A stretch of DNA of 64,000 bases from an uncultured Pelagimonas sp. (lineage in GTDB: Bacteria > Pseudomonadota > Alphaproteobacteria > Rhodobacterales > Rhodobacteraceae): NCBI RefSeq assembly GCF_947498515.1, contig NZ_CANMKO010000003.1, positions 372,001 through 436,000 on the forward strand, given 5' to 3'. Made by a program: the position numbers and the translations under genes. The notes under the pieces are model-generated. The model was given only the letters and a program-made list of their open reading frames with translations, was not told the DNA's origin and did no database searches. Below, piece after piece: positions 9,394 to 20,144 of the stretch (its first letter is position 1; each line of letters starts with the position of its first letter).

Positions 9394-10145
9394 CCTATCG
9401 ATTTGGACGGGCGTCTCAGGCCCGTTTTATTTTAACGAGTGTTTTGGCTTTGGCTTTTACGGGTCAAGCTGTCGCGGACAAGAACGCTTTTAATGAAAGA
9501 TCCGGAGAGGAGCATCCACCTCGTGAAGCTCCTCCCGAGATCATTTCGGTTCCTCCTGTTGAACCGGCCTCTGGCATTGCGCCTCCCTTTACATTGAATC
9601 CCATAACACCGGACCCTGTGGCACCGAACCCAGTGAAACCGGTACAAGACGACGGTCTTGATCAAGCCACTCTTGATAAAGAAGCGGATTCGCAGCAGGT
9701 CTCGACCCAAGATGTTGGCGCGGACCAATCTGTCGGCAAAGACACATGCCCAGCGGATACACTGTGGCTGCGCGGCGATTTTGGCCGGGCGCGATTTAGT
9801 GTCGACGTCGCCGATACCCGCCAGTCGCGTGCGCAGGGCTTGATGCATGTGGAATATATGCCGAGCAGCAAGGGCATGCTGTTTGTCTATGACTATCCGC
9901 AAGAAGTCGCGTTCTGGATGAAGAACACCCTGATTCCGCTCGATATCATCTATGCGGACGACCGCGGTGTTGTTTCTAGCGTTCAAGCGAATGCGATTCC
10001 CGGAGACCAAACGCCTTTGCCGGGAGAGGGGCTGATCCAGTATGTCTTGGAAATTAATGGTGGATTGGCTGCGAAACTGGGTATTGAGCCCGGAAATGAG
10101 ATCCAACATCCGGCGATTGTAGCTCCAATTTGGCCTTGTGAATAA
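9366..10145 (+). CDS. Secreted DUF192 protein with Pro-rich linker
   Basis: The 259-residue protein has an N-terminal signal peptide (hydrophobic core about 20-32, likely cleavage after GQAVA), a proline- and acid-rich linker (about 40-125) and a C-terminal DUF192 domain. The domain shows RAQGLMHVEYMPSSKGMLF and the conserved WMKNTLIPLDIIY. The molecular role of DUF192 is not established. The ATG lies inside the end of the cold-shock gene in another frame, with GGAAG eight bases upstream, so the pair is likely translated from one message. The long Pro-rich linker is longer than in minimal DUF192 proteins and may span the periplasm. Confidence 0.85.
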   Translation: MGSSLSTRITYRFGRASQARFILTSVLALAFTGQAVADKNAFNERSGEEHPPREAPPEIISVPPVEPASGIAPPFTLNPITPDPVAPNPVKPVQDDGLDQATLDKEADSQQVSTQDVGADQSVGKDTCPADTLWLRGDFGRARFSVDVADTRQSRAQGLMHVEYMPSSKGMLFVYDYPQEVAFWMKNTLIPLDIIYADDRGVVSSVQANAIPGDQTPLPGEGLIQYVLEINGGLAAKLGIEPGNEIQHPAIVAPIWPCE

Positions 10146-10203
10146 TTTTCCCATTTTGGGGGTTTTCATCCGGCGAAAGGGTCGCTAAACACCGCCTCAC
10201 GGT

Positions 10204-10280
<77 letters not shown>

Positions 10281-10845
10281 CTTCTCTCTCACAATCTAGA
10301 TATAGACGCCTTCGGGTGCATTACCTGACGGAAGCCCTACATATGGTGCTCTCGTTAAGGTTGATTCGGGTCCGCAATCCCTTGTTTGTGCCCCCGGTGC
10401 CACATCTTTCGTGACTTAACGAAGATTAACAGAATTTGGCGGTTATCTTCAGGTCGTTTGTCAACAACTGTGGATAACTGGGCCGAGTTATTGGGTTTTC
10501 CCAAGTGTTACCGGGGTTGGCGGGAATTAACCTTCTGTGGGTGAATCGGGGGAGTACTACAGCCCCTAGTGGGGGCAAGTATCGTCAACACAAAATATAT
10601 GTAGAAACCGTGAAAAAAGCCGTTGACCCAAACGCCAGATAACAGCAATTTGTGCGGGCCGGTCGAGAGGCACACTAGATATAGTAGTCACGACCGCACG
10701 AGGGATAGAACGCTTACCACAGCAACAACGCCGGATCACACCGGTGGTCGCGCACCACTCGCGCGGCACGGTCGTTCTTTGCCCATCGTGTTCCGCAACA
10801 GGAGGCGCATATAACGGGGACAGCCAGAGAGACGGGGCAGCACTG
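10281..10845 (+). promoter_or_regulatory. Long nrdJ upstream/leader region (565 bp)
   Basis: No convincing gene lies here. The region holds A+T-rich dyads resembling NrdR boxes, several inverted repeats (for example GTGGT-CGCGC-ACCAC near 10745) and a TGCCC/GGGCA pairing that could close the last 50 bases before the nrdJ start. A segment at 10822-10839 resembles the B12-box of cobalamin riboswitches. The nrdJ start lacks a strong Shine-Dalgarno sequence, which is compatible with RNA-based control of translation. All of this is suggestive only. Confidence 0.4.
10672..10687 (+). promoter_or_regulatory. Candidate NrdR box
   Basis: ACACTAGATATAGTAG matches 13 of 16 positions of the NrdR operator consensus as I recall it (ACAC-WATATATW-GTGT). 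NrdR represses ribonucleotide reductase genes when dATP/ATP is high. A weaker relative (ACACAAAATATATGT) starts at 10588, 84 bp upstream. Pairs are normally closer together, so only the box given here is favoured. Confidence 0.45.
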
Positions 10846-13800
10846 ATGAAAATCGAGCGCAAATTTACCAAAGCAGGCCAGGACGCATACGAAGGCGTCG
10901 AATTTGTCACCACAAGCTCCGAGATCCGAAACCCGGACGGGACTGTTGTTTTCTCAAACGACAATCTCGAAGTGCCGGCAAAGTGGAGCCAGGTGGCCAG
11001 CGATGTCATTGCGCAAAAGTACTTCCGCAAAGCGGGTGTTCCCGTCGCTCTGAAACGCGTCCCCGAAGATGGCGTTCCGGAGTTCCTGTGGCGGTCGGAA
11101 CCCGCAGAAGTCGGCACGGAAATCGTAGGCGAAAGCTCAGCCAAACAGGTTTTTGATCGTCTTGCCGGGGCTTGGGCCTATTGGGGTTGGAAAGGTGGCT
11201 ATTTCAGTACCGACGAAGACGCCCGCGCGTATTTCGACGAGATGCGCTTTATGCTTGCCACCCAAATGGCCGCTCCCAATAGCCCACAATGGTTTAACAC
11301 CGGCTTACATTGGGCCTATGGCATCGATGGCCCCGGTCAGGGCCATTTCTATGTCGACTACAAGACCGGCGAGCTCACCGCCTCTGACAGCGCCTATGAG
11401 CACCCACAGCCGCACGCTTGCTTTATCCAGTCCGTGAGCGATGATCTGGTCAAAGAGGGCGGGATCATGGATCTCTGGGTGCGTGAGGCGCGCCTGTTCA
11501 AATACGGTTCTGGCACTGGCACCAACTTCTCGTCCCTACGCGCCGAAGGCGAATCCCTTTCTGGTGGTGGTAAATCCTCTGGCCTGATGGGTTTCCTGAA
11601 AATTGGTGACCGCGCCGCGGGTGCGATCAAATCCGGTGGCACCACACGTCGCGCCGCCAAGATGGTGATCTGTGACGCTGATCACCCTGACATCGAAGAA
11701 TTCATCAATTGGAAGGTCAAGGAAGAGCAAAAGGTTGCGTCAATCGTTGCCGGCTCCAAGATGCATGAGAAAATGCTGAATGGCATTTTCGCAGCGATCA
11801 AAGCTTGGGACGGTGTCGAAACCGACGCCTATGACCCTAAGAAAAACGATACCCTGAAAAACGCTATTCGCGAAGCCAAGAAGACGATGATCCCCGAGAC
11901 ATATGTCAAACGGGTCTTGGATTACGCCAAGCAGGGCTACGCCAGCATCGAATTCCCGACCTATGATACCGATTGGGATAGCGAAGCTTATGCCAGCGTC
12001 TCGGGCCAGAACTCCAACAACTCGATCCGAGTCACCGATGCCTTCCTAAAGGCCGTTAAAGACGATGCCGATTGGGAGCTGATCCGTCGCACGGATGGTA
12101 GCGTTGCCAAAACCATCAAGGCGCGTGATCTTTGGGAAAATGTCGGGCACGCCGCTTGGGCCTGTGCCGATCCCGGTATTCAATTCCACGACACTGTGAA
12201 CGCTTGGCACACATGCCCCGAAGATGGCGCGATCCGGGGCTCGAACCCGTGCTCGGAATACATGTTCTTGGATGACACCGCTTGTAACCTAGCGTCGATG
12301 AACCTGCTGACCTTCCTTAAAGGCGATCGGTTCGACGCCGAGAGCTATATGCATGCCACACGCCTGTGGACGCTGACGCTGGAAATCTCGGTCACGATGG
12401 CACAGTTCCCATCCAAGGAAATCGCCCAACTCTCCTATGATTTCCGCACCTTAGGTCTTGGCTATGCCAATATTGGCGGTCTGTTGATGAACCTCGGCCT
12501 AAGCTATGACAGCGTCGAAGGCCGCGCCTTGGCCGGGTCGTTGACCGCGATCATGACCGGTGTCTCTTATGCGACCTCGGCGGAAATCGCCGGTGAGCTG
12601 GGTCCGTTCTCGGGCTACAAACGCAACAAAGCCCATATGCTGCGCGTCATCCGCAACCACCGCAACGCCGCCTATGGCGCGACCTCGGGCTATGACGGGT
12701 TGGACATCAAGCCGGTGCCACTCGATCACGCGGGCTGCCCTGATGGCACCTTGGTTGAACTGGCGATGAGCTGCTGGGACGAAGCGCTGCGCCTCGGTGA
12801 ACAGCATGGCTACCGCAACGCCCAAACCTCGGTTATCGCACCAACAGGCACCATTGGCCTTGTCATGGACTGTGACACCACCGGGATCGAACCTGATTTC
12901 GCTCTGGTAAAGTTCAAGAAACTGGCCGGTGGCGGTTACTTTAAAATCATCAACCGCTCGGTTCCTGCGGCGCTTGATACGCTTGGCTATTCTAGCGCTC
13001 AGATCGAAGAGATCATTGGTTACGCCGTCGGTCACCAGACCCTTGGCAATGCGCCTGGCATCAACCATACCTCGTTGATCGGACACGGTTTTGGCCCCGC
13101 CCAGATCGAAAAGCTCGAAGGTGCCTTGGCCACCGCGTTTGATATCCGCTTTGTGTTCAACCAGTGGACTTTGGGCGAAGAGTTCTGTCAGGATGTGCTC
13201 GGCATCCCGAGTGAAAAATTGAATGACCCGACCTTCGATTTGCTCCGTCATCTGGGCTATACCAAAGCCGATATTGATGCGGCCAACGACCATGTTTGTG
13301 GCACGATGACGCTCGAAGGCGCACCACATCTACGCGCACAGGATTACCCGGTCTTTGACTGTGCCAACCCGTGCGGCAAGAAAGGTACGCGTTACCTGTC
13401 GGTCAATGCCCATATCGACATGATGGCGGCGGCTCAGTCGTTCATTTCCGGCGCAATCTCCAAGACCATCAATATGGCCAACGACGCCACGATTGAAGAT
13501 TGCCAAGCCGCCTATGAGCGCAGCTGGAAGATGGGTGTCAAAGCCAACGCGCTTTATCGTGACGGCTCGAAACTGTCGCAACCTTTGGCCGCTGCTTTGG
13601 TCGAAGACGATGATGAGGCCGCCGAGGTTCTTGAAACCGGCAATCCGCAGGAAAAAGCACAGGTTCTGGCCGAGAAGATCGTTGAAAAGATTGTGGTCAA
13701 AGAGATCATCAAATCTGAGCGCACCAAAATGCCAGAGCGCCGCAAAGGCTATACGCAAAAGGCGGTTGTTGGCGGTCACAAAGTCTATCTGCGGACCGGC

Positions 13801-14517
13801 GAATATTCGGACGGCTCTTTGGGCGAGATCTTTATCGACATGCACAAAGAGGGGGCGGGTTTCCGCGCCATGATGAACAACTTCGCCATCGCGGTGTCGG
13901 TTGGGCTTCAATATGGTGTGCCGCTTGAGGAATTTGTCGACGCCTTCACCTTCACCAAGTTCGAACCAGCGGGCATGGTTCAGGGCAACGACAGCATCAA
14001 AAACGCCACGTCGATCCTCGACTATATCTTCCGCGAACTGGCGGTAAGCTATCTTGATCGCACCGATCTGGCGCACGTCAAACCCGAAGGCGCGTCGTTT
14101 GATGATCTGGGCCGTGGACAGGAAGAAGGCGTTGCCAACGTCAAGGAACTTTCGGCAACAGCAGCAGATAAGTCCCTGGCCGTGCTGAAACAAATCAGCT
14201 CGACAGGCTATCTGCGCAAGCGTCTGCCTCAGGAATTGGTTGTCCTGCAAGGCGGGCAAGCCGGGGCCGTGGCCCTTGGACAAACCGGCACCGATCCGGT
14301 TCAAGCGCTCAATACTTTGGTTCCCGAAACGTCAGTGACACCTGTGGCGGATACGCCGGTGATGGAAACATCCATGCCCGCGATGAACGCCGTCAGCCGC
14401 GCCAAGATGCAGGGCTATGAAGGCGAGGCCTGTGGCGATTGCGGCAACTACACACTGGTGCGCAACGGCACATGTATGAAGTGTAACACCTGCGGATCAA
14501 CATCCGGGTGTAGCTAA
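10846..14517 (+). CDS. nrdJ: Adenosylcobalamin-dependent (class II) ribonucleoside-diphosphate reductase
   Basis: NrdJ reduces ribonucleotides to deoxyribonucleotides using a radical generated from adenosylcobalamin, independent of oxygen. The 1223-residue protein has the NSPQWFNTG segment, a GTNFSSLR loop, the catalytic NPCSE motif at residues 467-471 (thiyl Cys469, Glu471), and the reducible pair Cys192/Cys480. Near residues 1000-1100 lies the TSCPD-type domain, followed by a linker and a C-terminal cysteine cluster ([14 protein letters not shown]) that resembles a zinc ribbon and likely relays electrons. The start is set at the conserved [15 protein letters not shown]. It is monocistronic: a strong terminator follows and a long regulatory leader precedes it. 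Confidence 0.97.
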   Translation: MKIERKFTKAGQDAYEGVEFVTTSSEIRNPDGTVVFSNDNLEVPAKWSQVASDVIAQKYFRKAGVPVALKRVPEDGVPEFLWRSEPAEVGTEIVGESSAKQVFDRLAGAWAYWGWKGGYFSTDEDARAYFDEMRFMLATQMAAPNSPQWFNTGLHWAYGIDGPGQGHFYVDYKTGELTASDSAYEHPQPHACFIQSVSDDLVKEGGIMDLWVREARLFKYGSGTGTNFSSLRAEGESLSGGGKSSGLMGFLKIGDRAAGAIKSGGTTRRAAKMVICDADHPDIEEFINWKVKEEQKVASIVAGSKMHEKMLNGIFAAIKAWDGVETDAYDPKKNDTLKNAIREAKKTMIPETYVKRVLDYAKQGYASIEFPTYDTDWDSEAYASVSGQNSNNSIRVTDAFLKAVKDDADWELIRRTDGSVAKTIKARDLWENVGHAAWACADPGIQFHDTVNAWHTCPEDGAIRGSNPCSEYMFLDDTACNLASMNLLTFLKGDRFDAESYMHATRLWTLTLEISVTMAQFPSKEIAQLSYDFRTLGLGYANIGGLLMNLGLSYDSVEGRALAGSLTAIMTGVSYATSAEIAGELGPFSGYKRNKAHMLRVIRNHRNAAYGATSGYDGLDIKPVPLDHAGCPDGTLVELAMSCWDEALRLGEQHGYRNAQTSVIAPTGTIGLVMDCDTTGIEPDFALVKFKKLAGGGYFKIINRSVPAALDTLGYSSAQIEEIIGYAVGHQTLGNAPGINHTSLIGHGFGPAQIEKLEGALATAFDIRFVFNQWTLGEEFCQDVLGIPSEKLNDPTFDLLRHLGYTKADIDAANDHVCGTMTLEGAPHLRAQDYPVFDCANPCGKKGTRYLSVNAHIDMMAAAQSFISGAISKTINMANDATIEDCQAAYERSWKMGVKANALYRDGSKLSQPLAAALVEDDDEAAEVLETGNPQEKAQVLAEKIVEKIVVKEIIKSERTKMPERRKGYTQKAVVGGHKVYLRTGEYSDGSLGEIFIDMHKEGAGFRAMMNNFAIAVSVGLQYGVPLEEFVDAFTFTKFEPAGMVQGNDSIKNATSILDYIFRELAVSYLDRTDLAHVKPEGASFDDLGRGQEEGVANVKELSATAADKSLAVLKQISSTGYLRKRLPQELVVLQGGQAGAVALGQTGTDPVQALNTLVPETSVTPVADTPVMETSMPAMNAVSRAKMQGYEGEACGDCGNYTLVRNGTCMKCNTCGSTSGCS

Positions 14518-14525
14518 AAAAAGAC

Positions 14526-14560
14526 GAGGGGCGGGTCAATGATCCGCCCCTCGCGCTTTT
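14526..14560 (+). terminator. Intrinsic terminator of nrdJ
   Basis: A 9-bp GC stem (GAGGGGCGG / CCGCCCCTC), extendable by GTCA/TGAT, is followed by GCGCTTTT, nine bases after the nrdJ stop. Confidence 0.9.
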
Positions 14561-14652
14561 CCGGGGTCGGTGCGCTGACCCTGAACGCGGGTAGGGCCGC
14601 AGGCAAAAATCAAGGGCGGTGAAATATAGGAGCCCTATCAGCGAAACTAACA

Positions 14653-14676
14653 GGGTCCCAACCGGGGCCCTTTTTT
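14653..14676 (+). terminator. Second intrinsic terminator before the glycosyltransferase
   Basis: GGGTCCC pairs with GGGGCCC (one G-T pair) around a four-base loop and is followed by six Ts. It lies about 100 bp after the nrdJ terminator. It may be a back-up terminator or may end a short unannotated transcript. Confidence 0.75.
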
Positions 14677-14720
14677 CTTGGTCGACAATGGGTTAGCCTA
14701 TCGCAAACAGGGGGCTTGCC

Positions 14721-15590
14721 ATGAAAATAGCCGCATTGACGATGGTCTATCGGGATTACTGGGCGCTGTCGCGTTGGTATGCGCACCATGGCGCGCAGAT
14801 TGGGTTTGAAAACCTGTTTATCGTCGCGCATGGGGCCGACCACAAGATCGCACAGATTTGCCCCAAGGCCAGCATCTTAACCATCGCCCGCGATAAGTTT
14901 GACGATTTCGACAAAACACGTGCGGAGCTTTTGAACGGGATTCATGCCGGGCTGGATGCCGTTTACGATTGGGTGATCCGGTCCGACGCAGATGAGTTGA
15001 TCTGTTTTGACCCTGATCGCTATGCCAGTCTTGGTGAGGCCATAGCCGCCAATGCTGATGTACCAGTGCTCACAGCGCTTGGTTTTGATCTGGTCGAGAT
15101 GCCCGCAGATACTCCGATGCAAGAGGGGCCGGTTTTTGCACAGCGTCGCCAAATTGGGTTTAGCGGGCATTACTCCAAGGCCGTGGCATCCCGCCGGGCT
15201 ATCGATTTTTCACTACACGGGGTGCGAGTTGCGGCGCGGCGGCTCGAGGCATTTCCGTTTTCCATGCCACGCGGCTTGTTTCTGGCACATCTGAAATACG
15301 CCAATCAGGCGGCGCTTGTTGATGGAACGACGGTGCGTATGGAAGTCGGCAACGCCGAAGGGCGCGGTTTACCCGGGGCAGGGTGGCATGCCGCGGATGA
15401 AGATGCCGTCAAGTTTATGGCCAATTTCTCAGAGAAGCCGGTGTTGTCATGGGACAAGGCCGAGGCCAAAGCGCATGCAACTCTGTCGGTCAAACCCGCC
15501 CGTTTGGAACGCTATAATCTTGTTAAAACAAGAGCTCTCAAACTGCCCTATCGAACAGAGATTCCCACCCGGTTTTCCGATCAGGGGTAG
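14721..15590 (+). CDS. Glycosyltransferase family 2-like protein
   Basis: The 289-residue soluble protein begins with a Rossmann-like strand (MKIAALTMVYRDYWALSRWY) and has the acidic metal/nucleotide-sugar motif RSDADELICFDP around residue 95. This fits the GT2-like group (Glyco_tranf_2_4/GT92-like) found in many Rhodobacterales. Substrates are unknown; cell-surface or capsular polysaccharide decoration is a guess. It stands alone between the nrdJ terminators and the convergent icd gene. No transmembrane segment is seen. Confidence 0.75.
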   Translation: MKIAALTMVYRDYWALSRWYAHHGAQIGFENLFIVAHGADHKIAQICPKASILTIARDKFDDFDKTRAELLNGIHAGLDAVYDWVIRSDADELICFDPDRYASLGEAIAANADVPVLTALGFDLVEMPADTPMQEGPVFAQRRQIGFSGHYSKAVASRRAIDFSLHGVRVAARRLEAFPFSMPRGLFLAHLKYANQAALVDGTTVRMEVGNAEGRGLPGAGWHAADEDAVKFMANFSEKPVLSWDKAEAKAHATLSVKPARLERYNLVKTRALKLPYRTEIPTRFSDQG

Positions 15591-15752
15591 AGGGCACCTT
15601 GTATAGCTTTGAACCCGGCCAGTCGTGCGGCCGACCTTCATTTATGGAGCCAATTCAAACGGGTAAAATGCGCGCAACACCTGTCTCGCGATTTTGGCGC
15701 AGCATCAAAAAGTTGGCCGCATAGGATAAATAGCCAAACGGTTGTTTCAAAA
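15591..15752. other. Intergenic stretch between glycosyltransferase and icd terminator
   Basis: No gene or RNA is recognised here. It separates two convergent genes. Confidence 0.5.
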
Positions 15753-15785
15753 GATAAACGGGGCAAAACCTTGACCCCGTTTATC
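15749..15785 (-). terminator. Intrinsic terminator of icd
   Basis: On the minus strand GATAAACGGGG and CCCCGTTTATC form an 11-bp stem around an 11-base loop, followed by TTTT. It lies just past the icd stop. Confidence 0.9.
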
Positions 15786-15797
15786 GTGTTGTTTCCG

Positions 15798-17012
15798 CTA
15801 CCCTTTGAGAGCCTTGTTGAGGTTTTCATCGATCTTTTCAAGGAAGCCCATAGTGGTGAGCCAACCTTGGTTTGGGCCAACCAAGAGCGCTAAATCTTTG
15901 GTCATGTGGCCGGATTCGACCGTATCGATGATGACCTTTTCCAAGGTCTCGGCAAAGGTTGTAAGAGCTTCATTTTCGTCCAGCTTGGCGCGGTGTTTCA
16001 ACGCCCCGGTCCACGCATAGATTGACGCGATCGAGTTGGTGGAGGTGGCTTCACCGGCCTGATGTTGACGGTAGTGACGTGTCACCGTGCCGTGGGCGGC
16101 TTCGGCCTCAACAATTTTGCCGTCCGGGGTCATCAGCTGTGATGCCATCATGCCAAGCGACCCAAACCCTTGGGCAACGGTGTCAGACTGCACATCACCA
16201 TCGTAGTTTTTGCAGGCCCACACAAAACCGCCGTTCCATTTCAACGCACAAGCGACCATATCGTCGATCAAGCGGTGCTGATATTCGATTCCGGCTTCCT
16301 TAAACTGTGCTTCAAATTCCTCCTCAAAAATCTCTTGGAAGATGTCTTTGAAACGACCATCATAGGCCTTCAGAATGGTGTTCTTGGTGGACAAATACAC
16401 CGGCCAGCCAAGGTTGAGCCCGTAATTCATCGACGCGCGGGCGAAATCGCGGATCGAGTCATCGAGGTTGTACATGCCCATGGTCACACCAGCGCTTGGG
16501 GCATCGTAGATATCTTTTTCGATGACGGTTCCGTCGTCGCCTTCGAATTTCATTGTGATCTTGCCCTTACCGGGAAAACGAAAATCGGTGGCTTTGTATT
16601 GATCACCAAAGGCATGGCGCCCAACAACAATCGGTTGCGTCCAACCGGGAACGAGGCGCGGGACGTTTTTACAAATAATCGGCTGGCGAAAAACAACACC
16701 ACCAAGGATGTTGCGAATGGTGCCGTTTGGACTCCGCCACATCTTTTTGAGTCCGAACTCTTCGACACGTTGTTCGTCGGGGGTAATCGTCGCGCATTTC
16801 ACCGCGACGCCAACTTCTTTCGTCTTTTCAGCGGCATCAATGGTGATCTGATCTTCTGTACGATCACGTTCCTCGATGCCAAGATCGTAGTAAAGAAGAT
16901 CAATGTCGAGGTAGGGCAATATCAATTTGTCTTTGATGAACTGCCACATAATCCGTGTCATTTCATCCCCGTCCATTTCGACAATGGGGTTTGCAACCTT
17001 GATTTTTGTCAT
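15798..17012 (-). CDS. icd: NADP-dependent isocitrate dehydrogenase (eukaryote-like type)
   Basis: This 404-residue enzyme oxidatively decarboxylates isocitrate to 2-oxoglutarate in the TCA cycle. Motifs include [16 protein letters not shown], the substrate-binding [16 protein letters not shown], and [17 protein letters not shown] with the metal-binding aspartates. The sequence resembles mitochondrial/cytosolic IDH more than E. coli Icd, as is usual in alphaproteobacteria. It is monocistronic with its own terminator. The 250 bp upstream contain only promoter DNA shared with the divergent chemoreceptor gene. Confidence 0.97.
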   Translation of the reverse strand: MTKIKVANPIVEMDGDEMTRIMWQFIKDKLILPYLDIDLLYYDLGIEERDRTEDQITIDAAEKTKEVGVAVKCATITPDEQRVEEFGLKKMWRSPNGTIRNILGGVVFRQPIICKNVPRLVPGWTQPIVVGRHAFGDQYKATDFRFPGKGKITMKFEGDDGTVIEKDIYDAPSAGVTMGMYNLDDSIRDFARASMNYGLNLGWPVYLSTKNTILKAYDGRFKDIFQEIFEEEFEAQFKEAGIEYQHRLIDDMVACALKWNGGFVWACKNYDGDVQSDTVAQGFGSLGMMASQLMTPDGKIVEAEAAHGTVTRHYRQHQAGEATSTNSIASIYAWTGALKHRAKLDENEALTTFAETLEKVIIDTVESGHMTKDLALLVGPNQGWLTTMGFLEKIDENLNKALKG

Positions 17013-17262
17013 CCTGGCCCTCTTTGGCTTTTACCTTGGTCATCATGAGACATACAGCAAATTAGTAAACAATCAAGAACTGTATGCAGCGGTATACAAA
17101 GATGTTTCCGACGGAATAGTTTAACTTCTAACTAGTTATTTTTAGGGCGTTAAAGTTCCGGAAATTGAGGTCTGGTACCTGAAAGCAAAGCCATCAGGTC
17201 GTAAAAATCCACCTGTTTTGCTCTTGGCGTTGTTGTGATTGGGTTCTTCTGGAGTGCGAAAT

Positions 17263-18807
17263 ATGGACATTCTAATTCAGGTATTGCGTAAATACGGACG
17301 TTGGAATTTGCCATTGTTGGCATGCCTACTGATGGTGCCCGTAACGGTTTTCTCCGCTTTTTTCGCTAAGGCATCGGTTCCGTTAGGATTTGGTGGCGCG
17401 ATTGGATTCGCGGCGTTGGCGATGATGTCGCATCGATGGGCTCCAAAGCTGGCGGACTATGTGACAACAGGCTGTGTTCTAGGGCAATCTATGCTGATCA
17501 CAGCCCTTTTTGACGGCCATCCATGGCAAAGCGATACGCATGTTTTGTATTTTGCATTTCTGGCTTTGTTGTCGACCATGGGGCGCATCCCGGTTTTATT
17601 CTGGGCCTGTGGACTGTCGATGGCGTTTCAAATTGCTCTGACTCTTGTGGCCCCGAATTTACTCTTTGTATCGGGGGGATTGTTCAATGACTTGCTTCGC
17701 ACAGGTTTTCATTGCGGTGTGGTTTTGATTGAAGGTTTGATTTTGTGCGTTGCGATTGCCCAACGCGCTGCAGCATCCCGCAAGATTGAACGCAAAAGTC
17801 AGGAACTTGAGGCGGAAACACGTCTTGTTGCAGAGTCCAAAAAAGAGGCGGATATCGCGCATGAGCAAGCAAACGTCGTAATTTCAGCCTTTCGCCAGAC
17901 ATTGACACAACTAGCAGGTCGCGATCTTACCTGCGAAATTGAGGTCGAATTCCCACAAGAATACGATGTATTGCGAGAGGATTTTAATATCGCAGTGCAA
18001 ACTTTGCGTGAGGCATTTTCAGGAGCGGATGTCGTTTCAGATGAGCTTGCTGCCGATGCCCAGAAATTGGCCAAAGCGATGCAGTCCATGTCTATTTTGA
18101 CAGACACTCAGGCCAAGTCGCTTGGTGAGATGACAAAAACGGCGTCCAACTTAAAGACCACTTTGGGGGAAACGGCCCATCAGGCTAGTCGCGCTGCAAA
18201 AAGCGCCAGGGATGTTAAGACCAGCGCCATACAAGGCGGAGAGGTCACCCACAACGCTATTGAGGCCATGCGCGGGATCGAAGCATCGTCCAGAGAGATT
18301 TCTCAGATCGTGGATTTGATCGACGATGTCTCGTTTCAAACAAATCTGCTGGCGCTGAATGCAGGTGTTGAAGCGGCCCGCGCGGGGGAGGCGGGTAAAG
18401 GATTTGCAGTCGTCGCGTCAGAGGTCCGCCAATTGGCTCAGAGCACCTCAGAAGCCGCCGCTGGAATCAAACGCCTAATCATAGACAGCAGCGATCAAGT
18501 CTCCGCGGGGGCCGAGCTGGTCAACGCGGCGGGACAGCATCTTGACGAAATTTCATCACAGATTGCAAACATGGACAAACTCACATCGTCAATTTCAGAA
18601 AAGAACCACCAACAATCTCTGGCTTTGAACAGTCTACATGAAATGGTCGAATCCGCCGATGAAGAGACGCGCAAAACCGTAGAGATGGGAAAAACCCTTG
18701 GCGCGATGAGCCGTCGGATGACAATGGCATCAGCGAAATTGTCCGCCGATATGGGGGCGTTTACGTTATCAGAGCATGATCTTCGTACAGGAATTGCCGC
18801 AGCTTGA
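17263..18807 (+). CDS. Methyl-accepting chemotaxis protein with multi-pass membrane sensor
   Basis: The 514-residue protein has about six hydrophobic segments in residues 10-175 with very short loops, then a coiled region (about 180-215), a linker, and a chemoreceptor signalling domain. The hairpin tip reads [20 protein letters not shown] followed by [20 protein letters not shown], the conserved CheA/CheW contact. There is no periplasmic ligand-binding domain, so the signal is probably sensed in or at the membrane. It could control motility or another Che-like pathway. The ATG at 17263 has GGAG eight bases upstream. No che genes are in the window. It converges with the exporter gene with a one-base gap. 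Confidence 0.9.
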   Translation: MDILIQVLRKYGRWNLPLLACLLMVPVTVFSAFFAKASVPLGFGGAIGFAALAMMSHRWAPKLADYVTTGCVLGQSMLITALFDGHPWQSDTHVLYFAFLALLSTMGRIPVLFWACGLSMAFQIALTLVAPNLLFVSGGLFNDLLRTGFHCGVVLIEGLILCVAIAQRAAASRKIERKSQELEAETRLVAESKKEADIAHEQANVVISAFRQTLTQLAGRDLTCEIEVEFPQEYDVLREDFNIAVQTLREAFSGADVVSDELAADAQKLAKAMQSMSILTDTQAKSLGEMTKTASNLKTTLGETAHQASRAAKSARDVKTSAIQGGEVTHNAIEAMRGIEASSREISQIVDLIDDVSFQTNLLALNAGVEAARAGEAGKGFAVVASEVRQLAQSTSEAAAGIKRLIIDSSDQVSAGAELVNAAGQHLDEISSQIANMDKLTSSISEKNHQQSLALNSLHEMVESADEETRKTVEMGKTLGAMSRRMTMASAKLSADMGAFTLSEHDLRTGIAAA

Positions 18808-18808
18808 G

Positions 18809-20011
18809 CTACTGCTTGGCTTCGGCCCGTGCCATCGCCATCATAGCGACAAGCGCCAAAGCTGTGTAGGTCAGAATGCCAATCACCAAAGGCAGGATCG
18901 TGCCATCAAAGTTTAGTGAAATTGGGGCTGCAAGGACGACCGCTATGACCGTCGCGATCGACCCCATAATGGAGGCGGCCAATCCAGCAACATGCCCCAT
19001 CGGTTCCATTGCAATTGCGTTCAGGTTGCCAAGTGTGAGGCCAATTTGAAAGAACACTGTCGTTTGCCAAAAAACAAACGAGAGAAACGCGATGTCGCCG
19101 GGCATGCCCCATAAGACACCCACCAGAATTGCGGAACCGAAAATCAGTTGGGCAATAAGGATTGTGGTCACAAGTTTGCGCATGCCGACACGCATAACCA
19201 AAACAGCATTCACAAAGCTGGAGGTGCCGGCGACAACTGCGATGGCACCAAACCAATAGGGAAAGCTATCGGCGCGATCAAAGACGTTGTCGTAAATCGG
19301 TTGGACCGTCGAAATCATCGAAAACAAAATGCCAAAACAAAACCCTTGGGCGACAATTGACCAACGAACAACGGGGCTTGCGAACATTTCTTGAATGGCT
19401 GCCCAAATAGATGAAACGGTAAATGGACGGCGATCAGGTTTGGCAAGGGTTTCTGGCATCCTAATACCAAACCACAAGCAAGCAATCGTTGCAAAAACCG
19501 CAAAGGCCCAGAAAACGGCGGGCCATCCGGCCCAAGCGATCAATCCTGTTCCTATCAAAGGTGCAACAGCTGGAACCAAAGTGAAAACGATCATTACAAA
19601 AGAAATCGTTCGCGCCATTTCGCGACCAGAGTAGAGATCGCGCAAAATGGCCATTGAAACAATCCGAGGGCCCGCAGCTCCTATCCCTTGAACCAATCGA
19701 GCTAGCAACAGCGTTTCCAGACTTTGGGCCCATGCCCCCACCATAGCGCCCAATACGTAGATCACGGTTCCAATAAGAACGATGGGACGTCGCCCGAACC
19801 TGTCCGATAACGGACCGGCGATCAAGGTTCCGAGGCCCATACCAAAGACAAAACTTGTCACGATAAACTGCGCGCGATTGATATCATGCGGTGTCATGGT
19901 TTGAGCAATTTCGGGCAAGGCCGGCAACATAGCATCGATCGCAAATGCGATAGTGGCAGATAGCATCGCAACCAGGGCGATTACTTCAATCTTCTTGGGG
20001 AACGGACGCAT
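18809..20011 (-). CDS. Bcr/CflA-family multidrug MFS exporter
   Basis: The 400-residue major-facilitator protein has about 12 transmembrane helices and the motif-A loop GPLSDRFGRRPIVLIG between helices 2 and 3. Its sequence pattern is of the Bcr/CflA drug-resistance group (bicyclomycin/chloramphenicol-type efflux by proton antiport). The ATG at 20011 has GAGG five bases upstream; an in-frame TTG at 20023 lies upstream but overlaps the ribosome binding site. The substrate is not predictable. Confidence 0.88.
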   Translation of the reverse strand: MRPFPKKIEVIALVAMLSATIAFAIDAMLPALPEIAQTMTPHDINRAQFIVTSFVFGMGLGTLIAGPLSDRFGRRPIVLIGTVIYVLGAMVGAWAQSLETLLLARLVQGIGAAGPRIVSMAILRDLYSGREMARTISFVMIVFTLVPAVAPLIGTGLIAWAGWPAVFWAFAVFATIACLWFGIRMPETLAKPDRRPFTVSSIWAAIQEMFASPVVRWSIVAQGFCFGILFSMISTVQPIYDNVFDRADSFPYWFGAIAVVAGTSSFVNAVLVMRVGMRKLVTTILIAQLIFGSAILVGVLWGMPGDIAFLSFVFWQTTVFFQIGLTLGNLNAIAMEPMGHVAGLAASIMGSIATVIAVVLAAPISLNFDGTILPLVIGILTYTALALVAMMAMARAEAKQ

Positions 20012-20144
20012 GAAACCTCGCAAACAGAGCCAAGCGGTATCAGGTGTTTTAAGACTTGAACAGGGTAGTTTTAGGTGAGTGAAATATGTGCTTTTAATAG
20101 TCTACAAAAACACTAAGAAAGGCGGAAAATAAGGAACCTATGAC

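Noticed and set aside
10588-10602. Second NrdR-like box (ACACAAAATATATGT)
   Set aside because: Only about 11 of 16 positions fit and the spacing of 84 bp to the better box is too long for a usual pair; kept only as a remark.
10822-10839. Full cobalamin riboswitch before nrdJ
   Set aside because: Only a B12-box-like stretch is visible; I could not identify the other conserved boxes (such as GCCACTG with its partner loop), so a riboswitch is not annotated.
12499-13329. 276-codon frame antisense to nrdJ
   Set aside because: It is a mirror of the conserved nrdJ coding sequence, with no start signal and no recognisable domain.
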